The notes under the pieces were generated by a model. The model worked only from the letters and a program-made list of their open reading frames with translations. It was not told where the DNA came from and searched no databases. The position numbers and the translations under genes were made by a program. Shown here piece by piece: positions 59,411-64,000 of a stretch of 64,000 nt of DNA. Origin of the DNA: Megalonaias nervosa (taxonomy: Eukaryota; Mollusca; Bivalvia; Unionida; Unionidae); the NCBI GenBank assembly GCA_016617855.1, contig JAECUM010005019.1:36261-100260 (forward strand), written 5' to 3'. The first letter of the stretch is position 1, and the number at the start of each line of letters is the position of its first letter.

Positions 59411-60579
59411 TTAATTGACTTATTTTGTTGTATGATTTATGCTGTAATCTGGGTTGAATAGTATACATTTGGTCTCCCTTCAGACGTACAGCTCTCCAAA
59501 GCCTTTGCCTGATCATTTTCAGTTTCTGGATTTTATAAGTATGCTCATTCAGTGCAATTTGTACCCATTATTGCCACTTTCAAACAATTTGACTGAATGT
59601 AACATGAAAATACATTCAAACTACATGTATGCATGTATATAAGTTCCCAATCAATTAACATAGACTGGTCATTTAGAAAGTACATGTGAAGAGGTGTGGA
59701 ACCCACCAATCAGTATTAGCCAATCAAAATGTGCATCCACTGCCAGGGATGAACCAGTCATTATTCACGTAATGCATGTGGACTACTTCAGAAGCTGGAC
59801 AGAGGGTAGTAGAACAATTATCACCTGCCCAATTTAGATTCCAATTCACTTGGTCATGGTATTACCTGAATACTAATCAAAAGCTGATATACAAACAATG
59901 GTGGCATGTGTTCTTTCTTATTCGAAAGTAAAAGAAAAAAGAAAAAACTTACAATTTTTGTAATTACTTTTTGAAAGTACTGGGCAAATATATGAAAAAT
60001 TAATGAAAATATTAAATAAATAAATTTAGGAAGACATTTTATTAATTTCGACTTTCATTAGGTATCAAATAATTTGCATCATATGTTAAAAATTGCTTAG
60101 AATGAATAATTTCAAAATTATTCATAAACGTCAGTTTTTCCCAGTTTGGTATCTGTCATCAGTTTTGCCATGGCAGACTTGCTATGTGCAAAGGAGACAA
60201 CTCCCAAAAATTAGTACATGTTCAGGTATTGACACAGGACCACCTGGAGTTTTATAAAAGACACCCTGAATGATGCTTGAATGCCATTTTGGGGAATTTA
60301 GCCTTAGAAAGACTGATTTCTATGGAGGAAAGGTCATGAATTGAGTCTAGGATCAGTAGAGCTATCTATGTAGTATCTATGAGTAGTATCTATGTAGACA
60401 TACCAAGAAATTGAAATAGAAATGTGTGTTTTTTAGATATTTTCCTTATATGATTTTCCCCATTGGAAATTCAGTTATGTAAATGTTAGTGGTTCTGAGT
60501 CAGGTCAGTCTGGGGAAACCATTCAGAAATCCCCCAGGTAGTCTTTTGAATCCAGGTCTCCTTCAACAACTAGTATCTA
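59411..60579. other. Intergenic DNA, nothing recognised
   Basis: No conserved ORF or repeat structure of note. Confidence 0.55.
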
Positions 60580-61582
60580 ATTAAACACTCTATGTTAGAC
60601 TAAAAGTAAAAATTCTATATTAGACTAAAACTTACAAAATTATATAAATAAACTAAAATTGCAAATTCTATGTTAGACTAATTTAAAAATTCTATATTAG
60701 ACTCAATTACACAGTCTGTATTATAATAAATTATGAATTCCTTTTTGTAGAATAATATTAAAAATGTTGTATTAGACTAAAAGTAAACATTCTCTATCAA
60801 ACTAAATTATAAATTATATATTAGACTAATATTAAAAATTCTATATTAAACTAAATTAAAAATTATATATTAGACTAAAATTATAAATCTATATTAGACT
60901 AAAATTATAAATGCTTTAGTAGACTAAATTTAAAATTCCATAGTAGAATAAATTAAAAATTCTCTATTACACTAAAGTTGAAATTTGATATTAGACTAAT
61001 ATTACAAATTTTATATTAGATTATTAGATTAAAATTAAAACTTGTATGTTAGACTAATTTTAAAAATTCTGTATTAGACTAAATTTTGAATGATATATTT
61101 TATAAACTAAAATTTAAAATTCTGTATTAGACAACAATCAAAACTTCATATATGATTAAAATAAAATTCCTGTATTATGCTGAAATTACAAATTCTGTAT
61201 TAGTCTAAATCATAAATTCAATATTAGACTAAATCAAAAACTATATGCAAAATAAACTAAAATATAAAAATCTATATTAGACTAAAATTCAAAATTATAT
61301 ATTTGACAATATTATAAATTCTATATTAGAAAAATATTAAATGTAGACTGACATTAAAGTTCTATATTAGACTAAAATAAAAAATTATAAACTAGAATAA
61401 TTTTGAAAAATTATACATTAGGTTAAACTAAAAATAAAATGTTTAATAGACTAAAATTAAAAATTGTATATGGCTAAAATAAAATGTGTCTATTAGGCTA
61501 AAATTAATAAGTATGTATTAGACTAAATTGCAATGTTATATTGGACTAAAATTTTAAATGGTATATTAGACTAAGATACTAC
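60580..61582. repeat. Long AT-rich minisatellite, about 25 bp x 35-40
   Basis: The unit is TTCTATATTAGACTAAAATT followed by AAAAA, with many substitutions and small indels over 1 kb. TATTAGACTAAA is the most stable part. Confidence 0.9.
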
Positions 61583-61694
61583 TTCCACAAATTAAAATCT
61601 TATTTCAGAAAGAATTTTGCATCACTAAGAACTGAAAAAAGGCTAGAAAATCTTATTTCATAATTAAACATATTACTAAAAAGCAATTCAAACG

Positions 61695-61960
61695 AGATAT
61701 ATTCATGATATAGTGGGATCTTTCCTGAGTATATTAATGATATAGTGGGATCTTTACTGAGTATGTTCATGACATAGTGGGATGTGTGTTGGGTATATTA
61801 ATGGCATAGTGGGATGTTTACTGATTATATTAACTACATAGTGGGATGTTTGCTGAGTATATTAATGACATAGTGGGATGTTAACTGAGTATATTCGTGA
61901 CATAGTTGAATGTTTACTGAGTATATTAATGACATAGTTGGATGTTTGCTGAGTATGAAG
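61695..61960. repeat. Minisatellite, about eight copies of 31-32 bp
   Basis: The unit is GAGTATATTAATGACATAGT followed by GGGATGTTTACT. Confidence 0.9.
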
Positions 61961-61964
61961 GAGT

Positions 61965-62225
61965 TTCTTCATAGGAAAATAGCACTTATCTATGCATGAC
62001 ATGAAAAATCAAAATAGCACTTCTCTATGCATGACATGAACAATCAAAATAACACCTCTCTATGCATGGCATCAAAATCAAAATAGCACTTCCCTATGCA
62101 TGACATGAAAACTCAAAATAGCACTTCTCTATGCATGACATGAAATATCAGAATAACACTTATCTATGCATGACATGAAAAATCAAAATAGCATCTCTCT
62201 ATGCATGACATGAAAAATCAAAAAT
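61965..62225. repeat. Minisatellite, about seven copies of 36 bp
   Basis: The unit is AAAATAGCACTTCTCTATGC followed by ATGACATGAAAAATC. It directly adjoins the previous, unrelated array. Confidence 0.9.
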
Positions 62226-62519
62226 AGTAATATAAGGTGCAAATGGCAGATTTACCATTTAAGATTTTGCAATAATTGCTGTGACTATCTACTGTCATCA
62301 CCCATGGATAAAAAAATTTATTCATTGTTATGTGTTTACATAGAAATAGAGGAAACAGAGCAGTTTCTATATGCAGTTCTAGAGCAGAAGATAATGGTAA
62401 GCCATAGGGTCTCATTACAAATGAATTAATGGTATTGGTCAATGCGTGTGTGTTTTTTTTTGGGGGGGATAGGTGTAATAGATGTTACAGATTTTGACTC
62501 CTTATTAATCTATCCATTA
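62226..62519. other. Intergenic DNA, nothing recognised
   Basis: Short spacer between a minisatellite and the probable LTR, with poly-T/poly-G runs near 62452. Confidence 0.5.
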
Positions 62520-62523
62520 ATTT

Positions 62524-63432
62524 TGTTACGTATATGTAATTAAATTGATTGTGTGTTAGTTTTACAAATTATTAAATTTTATTTTCGTTTCATTACATTT
62601 TATTGTAATGATTATTTTCACGGGATTCGATATTTTCTTTTAGTAATGTTGTTTATCTAAGACGTAAATGGTGTTACATGAGCAATATTTTTGGTTCACC
62701 TTGGTCCGCGGTAGTGTAAGCGCTACGCGAAAACGATTGGCTATTGACAAGGCCATTTCGTCTAGTCTGAATAAACAACGTTTTGTTTTTAAATTTATTT
62801 TAGAGTGAGAGTAGATAGGGGTTCTTGCTACGTGATGAATTCCATTTTTCCTATTGCGTTGTTCCAGTGTTAGGAGACCACGTAGTGTGTCTCGCGAGAA
62901 CGGGATGATAATTTGGGTGGATATAAAAACCTTTCTAAGCGCTCGTCAAAAAAGTTGAATTTCTGAAACCTTGAAGCCTGGATGGGTTTTATTGTTGAAA
63001 CCAGATTGTTTTTGAAGTTCATTTGTTTTTGGAATTTAATAATTTGTTCTCTAGAAAACCAAACGAGTGTATTGTTTTATAAATTCTGAGAGAAAGAAAT
63101 TCAGTGGAAATTTATGCTGGAATTATTCGGAAACATAAACTGTTATTCAATTGAGGAATTGTTGCTATTGTACAAGGACCACATCTGACGTCATCGCCTT
63201 CCATATTGCAACATCGTCGAGATTCGAACCTGGATTCTAGTAGAACTATTTAGTGATAGGACTTGTATTTTTCATTCTTAGGATTAAATTTTGGATTATA
63301 TTAACAAACCGTAAGTCCTATTTTCCAATTTTACATTGTTTCCTAGGGAAATAAATTATTTTGTTAAAATATACAAAGCGTGTTGACTTCACTCTTTTCT
63401 CTTGTTATTGTTGTACGAGCCTACACGTAACA
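62524..63432 (+). mobile_element. Probable solo LTR of a retrotransposon, 909 bp
   Basis: It starts TGTTACGT and ends ACGTAACA, a perfect 8-bp terminal inverted repeat of TG..CA type, flanked on both sides by attt (62520-62523 and 63433-63436) as a 4-bp target duplication. Inside, GGATATAAAAACC near 62928 is a good TATA box and GGGAAATAAATT near 63349 a polyadenylation signal, in the right order for an LTR. No primer-binding site or gag/pol follows, so it is a solo LTR. Ty3-type is suggested by the 4-bp duplication only. Confidence 0.7.
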
Positions 63433-63576
63433 ATTTCGACTCCAGATCTCATTAATAATGAGCCCCTTTTGCTGCAAGCCAGTTGTTCAGTGATGGGATC
63501 ATGGTGGTCATCTCAAAATATTGCTGAGTAAATGTTCATGTTAATACCTCTTCCCCCTAGTCCCTCTCCCATAAAA

Positions 63577-63577
<1 letters not shown>

Positions 63578-63623
<46 letters not shown>

Positions 63624-63648
63624 ATAATAATAATAATAATAATAATAA
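63578..63648. repeat. (TAC)n followed by (TAA)n microsatellite
   Basis: About 15 TAC units pass directly into about 9 TAA units. Confidence 0.95.
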
Positions 63649-63718
63649 AAGCATGAGTTGGTAAAGATTGATTCAGATGGAAGTTAAATGTCGGTTATCT
63701 GTAAAGGTGAGCAATTTA

Positions 63719-63820
63719 GACCACTGGACCACCCAGGGCCCTATAGCTGTTTGACCACTGGACCACCCAGGGCCCTATAGCTGTTTGACCACTGGACCAC
63801 CAAGGGCCCTATAGATGTTT
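63719..63820 (-). repeat. 34-bp tandem repeat made from SINE B head sequence
   Basis: Three units (GACCACTGGACCACCCAGGG then CCCTATAGCTGTTT) start at 63719, 63753 and 63787. GACCACTGGACCAC corresponds to the GACCACTCGGCCAC tRNA-head end of SINE B, and a GTAAAGGTGAGCAATTTA piece of SINE B precedes the first unit. Confidence 0.85.
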
Positions 63821-63965
63821 TAGTTTTGGGCTTAATGAAACTTGTTTCAGTACATGATAGGCTATACATGCTGGCCAGTAAAATGGTGTAGGAAGAATCT
63901 GGGAAAATCCTTAGAAAAAACATAGTCACACTTGGAGCTACTGGCAATCTTTCCATAGTTCACTG
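63821..63965 (-). mobile_element. SINE B, minus orientation, partial at its head
   Basis: GGCTTAATGAAACTTGTTTC, GATAGGCTATACATGCTGGC, AGGAAGAATCTGGGAAAATC and GGAGCTACTGGCAATCTTTC match the tail and body of the family in order. The tRNA head is missing before the window ends. Confidence 0.85.
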
Positions 63966-64000
63966 CCATGGGGGTTATTCCATGTTGTTGCATGATGCTT

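Noticed and set aside
60580..61582. Regular short repeats that could recall a CRISPR array
   Set aside because: There is no constant repeat with unique spacers; the whole unit is repeated with drift, AT-rich, in a eukaryotic genome.

Overview
This window looks like nuclear DNA of a mollusc, most likely a bivalve. It is AT-rich, gene-poor and intron-bearing. It carries several copies of two tRNA-headed SINE families whose bodies resemble mollusc SINEs, plus non-LTR retrotransposon relics, foldback or MITE elements, many microsatellites and long arrays of diverged minisatellites. The species cannot be fixed from sequence alone.

Only one convincing cellular gene is visible. It is a six-exon, plus-strand gene from 17432 to 31318 whose exons join in phase to 531 codons plus stop. 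The product has a signal peptide, a serine beta-lactamase/penicillin-binding-protein-like catalytic domain with SNSK, YSN and HTG motifs in order, and a C-terminal DUF3471-like domain. This is the metazoan secreted beta-lactamase-like family, which includes mollusc shell-matrix proteins such as gigasin-6. Its introns hold SINEs, a truncated RTE-like LINE, a decayed family-B DNA polymerase fragment, a roughly 0.66 kb palindrome and an hAT-type MITE. A second palindrome of about 0.70 kb lies just upstream of the start codon.

The left part (1-16490) is intergenic. It holds MITE-like elements, a broken minus-strand L1/Tx1-like LINE (about 4530-7130) and long stretches without recognisable genes. 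In this LINE the DNA encoding the catalytic ADD box of reverse transcriptase has become a seven-copy minisatellite. From 31319 to 49680 I see only repeats and unannotatable AT-rich DNA.

The most unusual locus is 50041-53521, an endogenous virus-like (Polinton-like or related) segment. It has a protein-primed-type DNA polymerase B amino-terminal part, an A32-like packaging ATPase, an HNH/NUMOD nuclease, a zinc-ribbon protein and a small unknown ORF, and ends in a nested stem-loop. The polymerase and the ATPase are each interrupted by one in-frame stop. Downstream (53.8-62.2 kb) lies a dense run of at least eight unrelated, diverged minisatellite families, then a probable solo LTR (62524-63432) and more SINE sequence.
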